From: Aridibacter sp965216195
GTDB lineage: Bacteria; Acidobacteriota; Blastocatellia; Pyrinomonadales; Pyrinomonadaceae
Reading direction: 5' to 3'
Assembly (NCBI GenBank): GCA_965216195.1
Contig: OZ244151.1
Location: 1,426,001-1,490,000 of the forward strand
DNA: 64,000 nt
In this document: in pieces, positions 1 through 8,103 of the stretch
Layout: every line of letters starts with the position of its first letter
Numbering within the stretch: the stretch's first letter is position 1
Position numbers and translations under genes: made by a program
Notes under the pieces: generated by a model
Databases searched by the model: none
What the model saw: the letters and a program-made list of their open reading frames with translations, nothing else
What the model was told of the DNA's origin: nothing

Positions 1-114
1 GATCTATCCAAGCCCAAAACCGAACTCGAAAGCTTATCCTTATTTCTGCGCCAAAACGCCATACACAAAAACCTACTCGCCTATAAAATCAAAAGTGAAA
101 TTATAAACGAGTAG
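1..114 (+). CDS. Possible 3' end of an unidentified gene (partial)
   Basis: The first forward frame is open from the window edge to a TAG at 112-114 and encodes 37 residues with an amphipathic, protein-like composition (it contains TELESLSLFLRQNA). The other two forward frames also stay open for most of this short stretch, so an open frame alone proves little. No family is recognised. The stop codon falls inside the inverted repeat that probably terminates the opposing HD-GYP gene, as expected for two convergent genes sharing one hairpin. This is a weak call that depends on sequence to the left of the window. Confidence 0.25.
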   Translation, partial: DLSKPKTELESLSLFLRQNAIHKNLLAYKIKSEIINE

Positions 115-117
115 GTT
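66..117 (-). terminator. Probable intrinsic terminator of the HD-GYP gene
   Basis: A perfect 10-bp inverted repeat (AACCTACTCG at 70-79, CGAGTAGGTT at 108-117) lies downstream of the minus-strand stop codon at 174. The loop contains a smaller TATAA/TTATA pairing. On the minus strand the stem is followed by a run of T (A-run at 66-70 on the plus strand). Confidence 0.6.
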
Positions 118-173
118 GTGAATGTCAGTCGTCGCAAACTGAATATGTTGGTTTAACCAACGATATCTACCAA

Positions 174-2018
174 CTATTCCGCCTCTTGCTTCCTGTTGGT
201 TCGAATCGTGGTTTTTAGAGGTTTTGAAGGGGTTCCAACACTCTTAGGTTTGAAGTTTTTCAGCTTGACTCTTCCGACGCTAATCTGCCCCTCCGCACAG
301 GCTTGGATCAACGCGTTGACGACGTGTATGTCATATCTCGTTCCGACAAAACTCTTTATCCGCTCTATTGCGGCGGGAAGCTCCATCCCTTTTTGATACG
401 GACGGTCAATCGTCATCGCATCAAACGTATCGGCAACAGCTACAATCTTAGCCTGAAGCGGAATCTCGTCGTTCGCAAGCCCTTGCGGATACCCTTGGCC
501 ATTTACCATTTCATGGTGCATGTACATCCCCGGCAAGAAGTCCTTCATCGCAGGAATGTTTTTCATGATTTTATATCCTTCTTGCGGGTGGGTTTTCATA
601 ATTGCGAATTCTTCGTCCGTTAACTGGGATGGCTTCTTCAGAATTCTGTCGTCTATACCGATTTTTCCGACGTCATGCAAAAGCGCACTTATTCTGAGAG
701 TTTCAAGCTCTTTTTCTCTAAGTCCGAGCCTTTGTCCAATGGCTACCGCAACCCGCGAAACTCTTTCTGAGTGACCACGTGTATAGTGATCTTTGCCATC
801 AATTGCGGCTGCGAGTGCCTTAACCGTGCCGACAAAAAGCTCACGGTTTTCTTCTGCCGCTTTTGCCACTTTGGCAATATGGTCCTCCAAGTCTTTACCC
901 ATGGTATTAAACGCTGAACCGAGAGTTGAGATCTCTCGAAAGCCCTTAGTTTCAATACGGTGAGAGAGGTCGCCCGAAGCAAGGGTTTTCGCTGCCGAAA
1001 CAAGTCTTTCAATTGGAGACGTCAGCTGTCGGGCAAAAACAGTTCCTAGAATGAGGGTTATCAGGGCCAAAATCCCGCTGATCATCCAGGTCTGTCGATG
1101 CATTGATTCAACCGAGGCTAGAGCAATTTCCTCATCCTGCATTACAATGACCCCAAACTTCATCGAGTTTGTGACATTTGCAGTAGAATAGGCGCCGATC
1201 ATTTTTCGCTCCTCACCTTTATAAACGGTTGTAAATGGCAACAAGGCTGACTGGATCTGGCTGTTCGTTTGTGCCCATTCCTGCACAATCTTTAAATCGT
1301 TTAACGGCTGGCGACTCGTTATTTTTTCTGAATTCGGGTGATAGATCGCTCGTCCTTCTGCATCTACAACGAAAATCAATGGAGCACCGCTATCCCATAA
1401 CTCCTGCTCGCTCATCGATTCATCGACGATCACCTTTGAAATTCCCTGAAGAGAAGCAATAGCTACTACGGCAGCTGAAAGCTCTCCGTTTATCTTGACG
1501 GGCGCCCCAAAAGCCAAAACAAGCTCACCATTACGCTCAATCGCCCTAGGTTTTGCGACAACGAGTTCTTTCTTGTCTATCTCGGCGAGAACTTCGGAGG
1601 AAATCGCCTCGATTTCCTTAAGATTTATTGTTTCAGAGCGGTAGGCAGAAAGGGACTCACCGGAAACCGGTTTAACGAAAAACGCGAGGAGGCTTTCATC
1701 GGCCTTAAGATCGGCCGCGATCTTTTGTTGTGCGGCGTCGGACGAAACTGCTTCGTTGTCGTTCCCGAATTCAAACAATTGTCTGTAAACTTCAACCAAT
1801 GACGTATAGCGACGAGTGAATGTTTCGATTCGGGCGGCCTTATCTCTGACTAACTCTGCCTGATACCTGCCTTCGGCCGAACGCAGCTCTTTACCGCTCC
1901 GATCTGCTAAAAACCAACCGGTGACCAGAAGCGGAATTACACCGACGGCAAGCAGCGTCGCTAAGATAACTATGCGCAAACTAACCTTCTTCTTTTTTTT
2001 GTGCTCTTTTTTGGGCAT
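174..2018 (-). CDS. Membrane-bound HD-GYP c-di-GMP phosphodiesterase with extracytoplasmic sensor
   Basis: A predicted sensor enzyme of 614 residues that should hydrolyse cyclic di-GMP in the cytoplasm in response to an external signal. A Lys-rich N-terminus precedes a membrane segment at about 12-39. A cache-like extracytoplasmic domain follows, then a second membrane segment at about 305-327, a HAMP linker at about 330-380 and the HD-GYP domain. The metal-binding HD is in ALLHDVGKIGI near residue 446, and the GYP motif is in HHEMVNGQGYPQGL near 505. The usual Asp before GxGYP is Asn here, a conservative change that need not abolish activity. The gene stands alone with its own terminator. 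A PilZ protein (20243) and a c-di-GMP riboswitch (31794) in the same window are plausible parts of the circuit. The ligand of the sensor domain cannot be told. Confidence 0.88.
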   Translation of the reverse strand: MPKKEHKKKKKVSLRIVILATLLAVGVIPLLVTGWFLADRSGKELRSAEGRYQAELVRDKAARIETFTRRYTSLVEVYRQLFEFGNDNEAVSSDAAQQKIAADLKADESLLAFFVKPVSGESLSAYRSETINLKEIEAISSEVLAEIDKKELVVAKPRAIERNGELVLAFGAPVKINGELSAAVVAIASLQGISKVIVDESMSEQELWDSGAPLIFVVDAEGRAIYHPNSEKITSRQPLNDLKIVQEWAQTNSQIQSALLPFTTVYKGEERKMIGAYSTANVTNSMKFGVIVMQDEEIALASVESMHRQTWMISGILALITLILGTVFARQLTSPIERLVSAAKTLASGDLSHRIETKGFREISTLGSAFNTMGKDLEDHIAKVAKAAEENRELFVGTVKALAAAIDGKDHYTRGHSERVSRVAVAIGQRLGLREKELETLRISALLHDVGKIGIDDRILKKPSQLTDEEFAIMKTHPQEGYKIMKNIPAMKDFLPGMYMHHEMVNGQGYPQGLANDEIPLQAKIVAVADTFDAMTIDRPYQKGMELPAAIERIKSFVGTRYDIHVVNALIQACAEGQISVGRVKLKNFKPKSVGTPSKPLKTTIRTNRKQEAE

Positions 2019-2161
2019 CTATTGCAGGCTGGCGTGAGACTATGTAGCAAAACTCCAACTAAAATTTTAACTAATTCGTTCGGCATACGTCAATAAATTT
2101 AAATCATTGACAAAATTGTTTAACGGCTGTGTAGCGTTTTAATTTTGGCGGATTGTCTCGC

Positions 2162-2191
2162 TTGACAACTTTCTAAGCGGATACGTATAGT
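2162..2191 (+). promoter_or_regulatory. Sigma70-type promoter of tRNA-Thr
   Basis: TTGACA at 2162-2167 and TATAGT at 2186-2191 are separated by 18 bases. The -10 box ends 15 bases before the mature tRNA 5' end, so transcription should start just upstream of the tRNA. Confidence 0.7.
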
Positions 2192-2206
2192 TTTGTCTTG
2201 GTCAGT

Positions 2207-2282
<76 letters not shown>

Positions 2283-2296
2283 GTTTTAGAAAACAA

Positions 2297-2332
2297 AAAG
2301 ACTTGCCGCTTTAAAACCCGGCGAGTCTTTTT
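2297..2332. terminator. Bidirectional intrinsic terminator between tRNA-Thr and the PP2C gene
   Basis: An 11-bp stem, AAAGACTTGCC with GGCGAGTCTTT (one G-T pair), carries a T-run on its right side and an A-run on its left. It can therefore stop both the rightward tRNA transcript and the leftward FHA-GAF-PP2C transcript that ends at 2349. Confidence 0.85.
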
Positions 2333-2348
2333 ATTGTCGGAAACAAGA

Positions 2349-4004
2349 CTAAGTTCTTTTTACAATAACGAGAGTGATATCATCATTCGCCGGCGCGGTC
2401 TTCGTAAACGACGAAAGCGACGATTCGATTTTATCGCGGATGCCGGACGCGGACCGTTGAAGATTACTTTTAACCACTTTCACAAGCCGCTCCATGCCAA
2501 ACTCTTCGCCTTCGGCGTTCTCAGCCTCTGAAACGCCATCGGAGAAAACGACGATTCCTTCTCCTGGAGAAAGTTTAGTTTCGCCCAACTCGAAATCCGC
2601 AGTCGGCATAATACCTAGAGGAAACCCGCCCGATTCCAATTCTTCAACCTGACCGTCTTTTCGCGCAACAATGGGCGGATTATGCCCAGCATTTATGTAC
2701 GTCAGTTCGCCGGTCTCCGGGTCGAGCTCAGCCATAAAAAATGTAATAAACCGGTTCGCCGGGGTGTTATACGCCAAGTACTGATTTACCGCAGTCACTG
2801 TTTCGCTAAGCGTACTCTTTGCAACGGTTTGCGCATGAATTGCGGCGTGTAGACTCGACATCAAAAGCGCAGCTGCGGTTCCTTTTCCGGAGACATCGCC
2901 AAGGGCAATCAGCATTCTGTCGTCAGGCTTCGGTATGAAGTCGTAATAATCTCCGCCGATTTCGTAACACGCAAATGAAATCCCCTGAAGCTCGTAACCC
3001 TCAATCTGGGGAGGCGCGGAAGGTTGGAGCCGCTGCTGAATCTCGGTCGCAAGCTCAAGTTCGCGCTCCATTCGCTCTCGTTCGAAGCGCTCCTCAAGCA
3101 GGCTCGTATTCTCAACCCTGATCGAGGCAACCGAGGCAAGTGTTGTCAAAATATTTAAGTGCTCTTCAGTAAAAGTGTTTTCGTAAGTAGGAGAATCTGC
3201 GTAAACAATCCCGAAGACCTCCTCTTCATTCACACTCAGCGGTACAGCAAGCACCGAGCGAACCCCGAGTAGGGCCATTGTTTGGCTAGCAAATTTTGGA
3301 TCGTGTTGAGCGTCCGAGGTCAGAACCGACTTTTGGTTTACCATCACCTCTTCCATCACCGTCCGGCTTATGCGAACCTCTTCCGGCTGATCCTCTTTCC
3401 CGCGTTCGCGCGCCACAGCAATCCGCATCCCATCTTCTTCGGACTCATCTTTGAGCATTATCACGCAACGATCTGCGGGAACCGCCTCGAAAACAAGCGT
3501 CGCGATTTGGTTTAAAGTCTCTTCCAGGCCACTCGCCGAAAGAAGCGTTACACCCACCTTGCTTATCAGACCCAGAAGTTCGTTGCGAGATGAAAACTGC
3601 GAGTCGAGAATTTCGGACGTTGGATTTTTCCGACGGGAGAAAGAAATTGTCATTGAAGGATCGAGAGACTGCGTGCCATCTGCAATTAAAGTCGCATTCT
3701 TTGCGGGAGCCAGAGACTCGTCTTCAAAGGTTATAACCGTCTCGCCTATTTGGATTTCGCCGCCTGAAAGAATCGGAACAGGCATCGAAACTACAGAACC
3801 GTTATACCGGGTACCATTTGCAGATCCCAGATCCTGCAGCCAAAAGCTCTCGCCCTCCTTTCGCACCTCGGCGTGAAGTCTCGAGGCAAAGGCGTCAGGG
3901 ATACAAACGTCGCTTCGGGCAGAGCGACCGATCGTGGTCCTTAACCGCGACAAAGGATAGGTTTCCGAACTGTCGTCCGAATTTTTAACGATAAGCTGCG
4001 GCAT
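2349..4004 (-). CDS. FHA-GAF-PP2C (SpoIIE/RsbU-type) serine/threonine phosphatase
   Basis: A cytoplasmic 551-residue protein. An N-terminal FHA domain (about 1-95, with TTIGRSARSDV and DLGSANGT) should bind phosphothreonine. A GAF domain lies at about 140-320, a coiled linker rich in Glu/Arg at about 315-345, and a SpoIIE/RsbU-type PP2C phosphatase at about 350-551 with the metal-binding motifs GDVSGKGTAAALLMS and FSDGVSEAEN. Known relatives dephosphorylate anti-anti-sigma factors or other phosphoproteins. No anti-sigma partner is seen here. It is the last gene of a tightly spaced operon (18 bases after the RDD gene) that also encodes a kinase and two further FHA domains. The most economical reading is that it opposes that kinase, which is an inference. 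Confidence 0.9.
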   Translation of the reverse strand: MPQLIVKNSDDSSETYPLSRLRTTIGRSARSDVCIPDAFASRLHAEVRKEGESFWLQDLGSANGTRYNGSVVSMPVPILSGGEIQIGETVITFEDESLAPAKNATLIADGTQSLDPSMTISFSRRKNPTSEILDSQFSSRNELLGLISKVGVTLLSASGLEETLNQIATLVFEAVPADRCVIMLKDESEEDGMRIAVARERGKEDQPEEVRISRTVMEEVMVNQKSVLTSDAQHDPKFASQTMALLGVRSVLAVPLSVNEEEVFGIVYADSPTYENTFTEEHLNILTTLASVASIRVENTSLLEERFERERMERELELATEIQQRLQPSAPPQIEGYELQGISFACYEIGGDYYDFIPKPDDRMLIALGDVSGKGTAAALLMSSLHAAIHAQTVAKSTLSETVTAVNQYLAYNTPANRFITFFMAELDPETGELTYINAGHNPPIVARKDGQVEELESGGFPLGIMPTADFELGETKLSPGEGIVVFSDGVSEAENAEGEEFGMERLVKVVKSNLQRSASGIRDKIESSLSSFTKTAPANDDITLVIVKRT

Positions 4005-4022
4005 AAATCATCAAAAAAAGTA

Positions 4023-4580
4023 CTACTTCTTTGGTTTCTTTTTAACTATCCTCTTTGCCGGTAGTTTGCTCTTATTTACCTTCTTACGTCCATAAACGAC
4101 AATGGTTCCCGCTAAATAATCGTGTAGGGCCTTACCGCTTTTGCCAAACGCTGCCAGTAAATAGCCCAGACCACCAGTTAAAAGAGTTACCGGATAACCA
4201 AAAAGATGTCGGAAAAGGATGCTTCCAAAGCCTGGAGGTGAGCCATCACTTTTAGCGATCCGTAAACCGGTCAACATCTTACCCAAGCTTTGCCCGCTAA
4301 ACATTGGAAAGAGGAAAAAATTCGTCAGCGCGATCAGAATCATGATCAGCCACCCGGCATTACTTATCTCACTATTTAGAAGCTTAGCACCGTCATTTCC
4401 CATCGAGCGTCCCAAAAGCAAACTCCCTACTGGAACGGTAATTACCAAAATGTAGTCGATTAGCAGCGCTCCACACCTCAGCAAAAACGGAGCTTTTAGG
4501 CGCTCCGGCTCAAATCCTGAGATTACATTCTCAACCTTAACTTTGCCGGCGGGAGTTATTTTTTCGGCTCGTGTGCTCAT
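4023..4580 (-). CDS. RDD family membrane protein
   Basis: A protein of 185 residues with a short charged N-terminus, then three hydrophobic segments (about 30-52, 75-95 and 130-150). The first carries the RDD-family start (LLRCGALLIDYILV), and the motif GQSLGKMLTGLRI lies between the second and third. A very basic tail (KKVNKSKLPAKRIVKKKPKK) should stay in the cytoplasm. RDD proteins are poorly characterised membrane proteins, some linked to ion transport. The gene sits 20 bases after the kinase gene and 18 before the phosphatase gene, so it is almost certainly co-transcribed. It may anchor the signalling proteins at the membrane or be their target, but nothing in the sequence decides this. 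Confidence 0.82.
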   Translation of the reverse strand: MSTRAEKITPAGKVKVENVISGFEPERLKAPFLLRCGALLIDYILVITVPVGSLLLGRSMGNDGAKLLNSEISNAGWLIMILIALTNFFLFPMFSGQSLGKMLTGLRIAKSDGSPPGFGSILFRHLFGYPVTLLTGGLGYLLAAFGKSGKALHDYLAGTIVVYGRKKVNKSKLPAKRIVKKKPKK

Positions 4581-4600
4581 ATAATTTAACCTTGGAATTA

Positions 4601-7138
4601 TTATCCGATCACAAACTGAAGAGTAGTGTCGCCCATCGTTATTCGGTCACCATTTTCGAGCGACTTCGATTGATGCGGGGTTAAACGAACAGAGTCTTTA
4701 TCGGATGACTTCAATACCGTACCGTTTGATGAATTTAGATCCTCCAAAATAAATCGCGATCCTTCCCGCAAAATCCGTGCGTGCTTCCGCGAAATCTTAG
4801 TTTGGGGATCAAATTTTGAAAGATCAACCTCGGGAAATATATTGGAAATCGGGTCGCGTCTGCCAATCAGATTCTCATCTTTTTCCAGCGAAAAAGCGGG
4901 CACATTGAGTTCTGACGTTCCTTCGATCATAAGTTTTGCCGTCACTTCAACCGGTATGTACTCCTGCGATTGCACGCCGGGTTGGGCAAGTGGCTGCTTC
5001 GCCCCACAAAACGCACAAAACATATCGGTTGCCACAATTTTCTGTCCGCAAAACCCACAAAACACCGGCTGGTTTGCTAAACCAATCGCTTTTGGCGTTT
5101 CTTTTTCACCGAAGGAAACCGTTCCCGCATTTAACTTGTCGAGATGAGCGGCAAGCGTATTTCTCATTTCAGCCGCCGAATTAAAGCGGCCCTCCGCGTT
5201 ATACTCCACAGCCCGCATCAATATCTGCTCCATCTGATCGGACAGGGCCGAATTTATCTGCCTCGGCCTCGGGTGCTTCTCGAAATCAAAAATTAGCAAT
5301 GGGTTGCTTTGCGGGTCAGCGCCCGTCAGCAAATGAAACATTGTCGAACCCAAACTGTATATATCCGAACGCGGTTCGACATTTCCGCTAAATAGCTCGG
5401 GCGGTGCGTATCCCATTGTTCCAACCGCCGTAACTCCTTTTTCTTCCTTATTAACCCAGCGCGCGATACCAAAATCAATCAACATCACCCTTTGGCTGTT
5501 GCCATCGATCATCACATTGGAAGGTTTAAGGTCTCGGTACACGATTGGCGGTTGTCGATTGTGCAAATAGTCTAATACGTCTGCAATCTGAATACCCCAT
5601 TCGACAACGCTTTTTTCATCTAACTTCCCTTCCGGCGCGGATTTTAACTTTCCGGCGAGGTCACCCCCGGAAATATATTTCATTACGAGGTAAAATCTTC
5701 CCTCTTGATCATCAAAGAAATAGTCATAAATAGTCGGAATCGAAGAATGCTCCAGCGACGTCAAAAGCATCGATTCGCGTTTAAAGTCGTTTACGGCTTT
5801 CTCCTGCTGCTCCTCCTCAATATAGGACTGAACCATCTCTTTAACGGCTCTTAAAACACCACCGAGATTCTTATCATTTGCGAGATAAACGGCGCCCATC
5901 CCGCCGCCCCCAATTTTTCGAACAATTTCATATCTATTGTTCAAAACGGTTCCTTCATCGAGCGGTTTGAGCTTAGTTTTGTTGCTGCCGTCAGTATCTT
6001 CAACACCTATGTTTGGAGTAGTACCGTGGGAAACTTCGCCTGATTCAACGCTTCCAGAATCTGCCGCGACCGGTTCTTCGATCCTTACGTCAACCTCCCC
6101 GACGGCAACTTCAATTCCTCCGGGTTTTTCGGTAGATGGCTCCCCATCGGCGGCTATAACTTCTTCCTCCTGCTCGACCTCGCTCAAACTTTCCTCTATA
6201 GCTTCAAGCTCCTCAGATGGTTCATCAATGCTTTCTTCTGCAGTTTGATCCTCGGCGATCTCGCCTCCATGAATGGGCTCCGATTCACCTTTCAGCTCAT
6301 CAAATGTATCCTGTCCCTCGCTCGGTTCCTCGTTAGCTTCTTCCGCTTCAGGTTTCGACACGGCGTCCTTCAAATCCTCGAAATCGGCCGAAACATACGG
6401 CACAGTTTTCGAAAAACCGTCGACCTCATCGTCAGAATCCATTTGAGAATCAATTTTCTCAGAAACTGGTTCTAAAGGGGATTCATCAGACTCCATTTCG
6501 GACTCTGAATCATTTAACGCTGAAGATTTGACCTCATCATCAGTTCGTTTGACGATCGTATCAACATCCCAATCCTCATTGTCTTCAGAATCCGCTATTT
6601 CCTCACCCAAATCTTCTCGAGACATCACCGTAGTACTGTCTTCCAAAAATGATTCATCCGGAGAGGGCTGAGGAGCTAGCTCGTTCACATCAATATCCGT
6701 ATCATCATCATCGGAAGAGTCGGGATCGCCGTCTGGCCCACTCAAACCATGCTCACCTTCAACATCATCCGATGCTTCCAACTCCGCCTCTTCGCCGTCA
6801 GAATCCGTTTTCGCAGGTGAGGTCGCGGCCGCTCCAGCGTCTTGGCTTAATTCGCTTACGTCCACAAAACCATCATTATCAGATTCGTCATCGGCTGCCT
6901 CAGATTCTTCGTGATTTCTGTCTGCCGCTCCGACAACTATAGTTTCAGACATATCAAAACTGTCTTCCGACGAATCTTGGTTCTTTTCTTCAGGGCCTTC
7001 AGATGTTACGTCAGATCCTTCATCCGAAGCCTCGCCAATTTCTCTTTCAGGAATCACAGGCGCAATGGCAATACCACAATAGGGGCAAAACGCATCGACA
7101 TCAGTCAGCTCTGATTGGCATTCCAGGCATTGTTTCAT
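4601..7138 (-). CDS. Zinc-ribbon / acidic linker / Ser-Thr kinase / zinc-ribbon / FHA protein
   Basis: An 845-residue soluble signalling protein. It starts with a zinc ribbon (Cys 4, 7, 18 and 21), followed by about 370 residues dominated by Asp, Glu and Ser, probably disordered. A Hanks-type kinase spans about 399-665, with the Gly-rich loop IGGGGMGAVYLA, the VAIK-equivalent Lys in LRAVKEM, the catalytic loop VYRDLKPSNV (YRD in place of HRD) and DFG in LIDFGIAR. A double-cysteine ribbon (FCGFCG...FCAFCG) lies near 690-712 and a C-terminal FHA domain at about 755-845. There is no membrane segment, unlike PknB-type kinases. A kinase and a phosphothreonine reader in one chain suggests autophosphorylation-driven assembly. 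It lies between the FHA/zinc-ribbon gene and the RDD gene. Confidence 0.9.
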   Translation of the reverse strand: MKQCLECQSELTDVDAFCPYCGIAIAPVIPEREIGEASDEGSDVTSEGPEEKNQDSSEDSFDMSETIVVGAADRNHEESEAADDESDNDGFVDVSELSQDAGAAATSPAKTDSDGEEAELEASDDVEGEHGLSGPDGDPDSSDDDDTDIDVNELAPQPSPDESFLEDSTTVMSREDLGEEIADSEDNEDWDVDTIVKRTDDEVKSSALNDSESEMESDESPLEPVSEKIDSQMDSDDEVDGFSKTVPYVSADFEDLKDAVSKPEAEEANEEPSEGQDTFDELKGESEPIHGGEIAEDQTAEESIDEPSEELEAIEESLSEVEQEEEVIAADGEPSTEKPGGIEVAVGEVDVRIEEPVAADSGSVESGEVSHGTTPNIGVEDTDGSNKTKLKPLDEGTVLNNRYEIVRKIGGGGMGAVYLANDKNLGGVLRAVKEMVQSYIEEEQQEKAVNDFKRESMLLTSLEHSSIPTIYDYFFDDQEGRFYLVMKYISGGDLAGKLKSAPEGKLDEKSVVEWGIQIADVLDYLHNRQPPIVYRDLKPSNVMIDGNSQRVMLIDFGIARWVNKEEKGVTAVGTMGYAPPELFSGNVEPRSDIYSLGSTMFHLLTGADPQSNPLLIFDFEKHPRPRQINSALSDQMEQILMRAVEYNAEGRFNSAAEMRNTLAAHLDKLNAGTVSFGEKETPKAIGLANQPVFCGFCGQKIVATDMFCAFCGAKQPLAQPGVQSQEYIPVEVTAKLMIEGTSELNVPAFSLEKDENLIGRRDPISNIFPEVDLSKFDPQTKISRKHARILREGSRFILEDLNSSNGTVLKSSDKDSVRLTPHQSKSLENGDRITMGDTTLQFVIG

Positions 7139-7195
7139 AGCGAAATATTTACTGTCTTCTAATTAACCGGACCATCTAATCGGCTCTGCGAGAAA

Positions 7196-7813
7196 TCATT
7201 GAACTATATGAAACCTAAGAAAGGTCTTTCCAACAATAATCTCGTCACCTTCACGGAGTTGCTGCGGATTACCCGGGATTAGCCGCCGTCCACGGTTTAC
7301 AAATGTCCCGTTCGTTGAGCCCAGGTCCTCTAAAAAATACTCGTTCCCTCGTAAAACAATCCGTGCATGCTTGCGCGAAACCTTAGCTTCGGGGTCATGC
7401 GAATCCAGATCAACGTCCGGGAAAATACCGTTGTCGGCGTCCCAACGTCCAATATTTGATTCATCGGCCGACAGCGAAAACTCTGTTCCCATCGCACTCC
7501 CTCGCTCGATCACTAAGTTCGCGTGAACTCCAACCTTCTTCGGGGTTGCATCGCCCGCATTTCGATCGAGCGATTCCTCCTCATCATCGTTACTCTTTTT
7601 TTCCACAGGTTTCTCAGAAACGGGCGGAATTCCAACTGAAGTTACATTTGCTGACTGAAATACGGGTTGCGATCCCGATGAAACGTCCGCAGATTCATCC
7701 ACCTGCACCTCGGAAGCCTCCGGAGCCCTATACTTGTTCAGGGAATCGCCACACTCATCGCAATACTGAGAACTTTCAAGGTTTTGCGTACCGCAAGCCT
7801 GACATTTAATCAT
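7196..7813 (-). CDS. Zinc-ribbon FHA-domain protein
   Basis: A 205-residue cytoplasmic protein that looks like a kinase-less version of its downstream neighbour. It has an N-terminal zinc ribbon with the same spacing (Cys 4, 7, 18 and 21), an Asp/Glu/Ser/Pro-rich linker and a C-terminal FHA domain (about 115-205, with IGRWDADNGIFPDVDLD, ARIVLRG and DLGSTNGT). Long FHA loops of this kind are shared with the kinase protein, which suggests duplication within the operon. It is the first gene of the minus-strand signalling operon. It probably binds phosphothreonine peptides made by the kinase, an inference from domain content. Its promoter should lie in the 290-base spacer shared with the divergent efflux operon. 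Confidence 0.85.
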   Translation of the reverse strand: MIKCQACGTQNLESSQYCDECGDSLNKYRAPEASEVQVDESADVSSGSQPVFQSANVTSVGIPPVSEKPVEKKSNDDEEESLDRNAGDATPKKVGVHANLVIERGSAMGTEFSLSADESNIGRWDADNGIFPDVDLDSHDPEAKVSRKHARIVLRGNEYFLEDLGSTNGTFVNRGRRLIPGNPQQLREGDEIIVGKTFLRFHIVQ

Positions 7814-7937
7814 CGTTTATCACCTTGCAAACTTTATGATTTAGGTAAAATTTCAGACCCATTTTAACCCGTAAATGCTTGTTCGTAAATGGTAAAGTAA
7901 GAAATCCGGCTCATCTAACCACAAATCGCCAACGGAC

Positions 7938-7970
7938 AGTATTTTACTGATAAAATTTTTATCAAATACT
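7938..7970. promoter_or_regulatory. Nested palindrome between divergent operons (possible operator)
   Basis: AGTATTT (7938-7944) pairs with AAATACT (7964-7970), and TGATAAAA with TTTTATCA (7948-7955 and 7957-7964) is nested inside them. The near-perfect AT-rich dyad sits midway between the divergent signalling and efflux operons, where a dimeric regulator could bind. No regulator gene is adjacent and the binding protein is unknown. Confidence 0.3.
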
Positions 7971-8045
7971 CCGTTTCTTTTTTGAAACTTACAGAAATTA
8001 TATTCGTAACTATTGCTTGACGTATTTGCATCTATTGTTTGCATT

Positions 8046-8083
8046 ATTTCAGTGAAAAATTAAACTGATAACTGAAATTTTTT
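8046..8083 (+). terminator. Terminator-like hairpin in the leader of the efflux operon
   Basis: ATTTCAGT (8046-8053) pairs with ACTGAAAT (8071-8078) and is followed by T at 8078-8083, 20 bases before the adaptor start codon. A second ACTG at 8064-8067 offers an alternative partner for CAGT. The form resembles a transcription attenuator. The 17-base loop makes it weaker than a typical terminator. Confidence 0.35.
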
Positions 8084-8103
8084 GAAAATAAGAGGAATCA
8101 AAA

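Noticed and set aside
5937..6942. Several forward frames opposite the acidic linker of the kinase
   Set aside because: They are antisense shadows of Asp/Glu/Ser codons, with Ser- or His/Arg-rich low-complexity translations and no ribosome-binding sites.
7853..8044. Minus-strand frame of 63 codons in the spacer before the efflux operon
   Set aside because: No ribosome-binding site, composition is AT-driven, and it spans the palindrome in the divergent promoter region.
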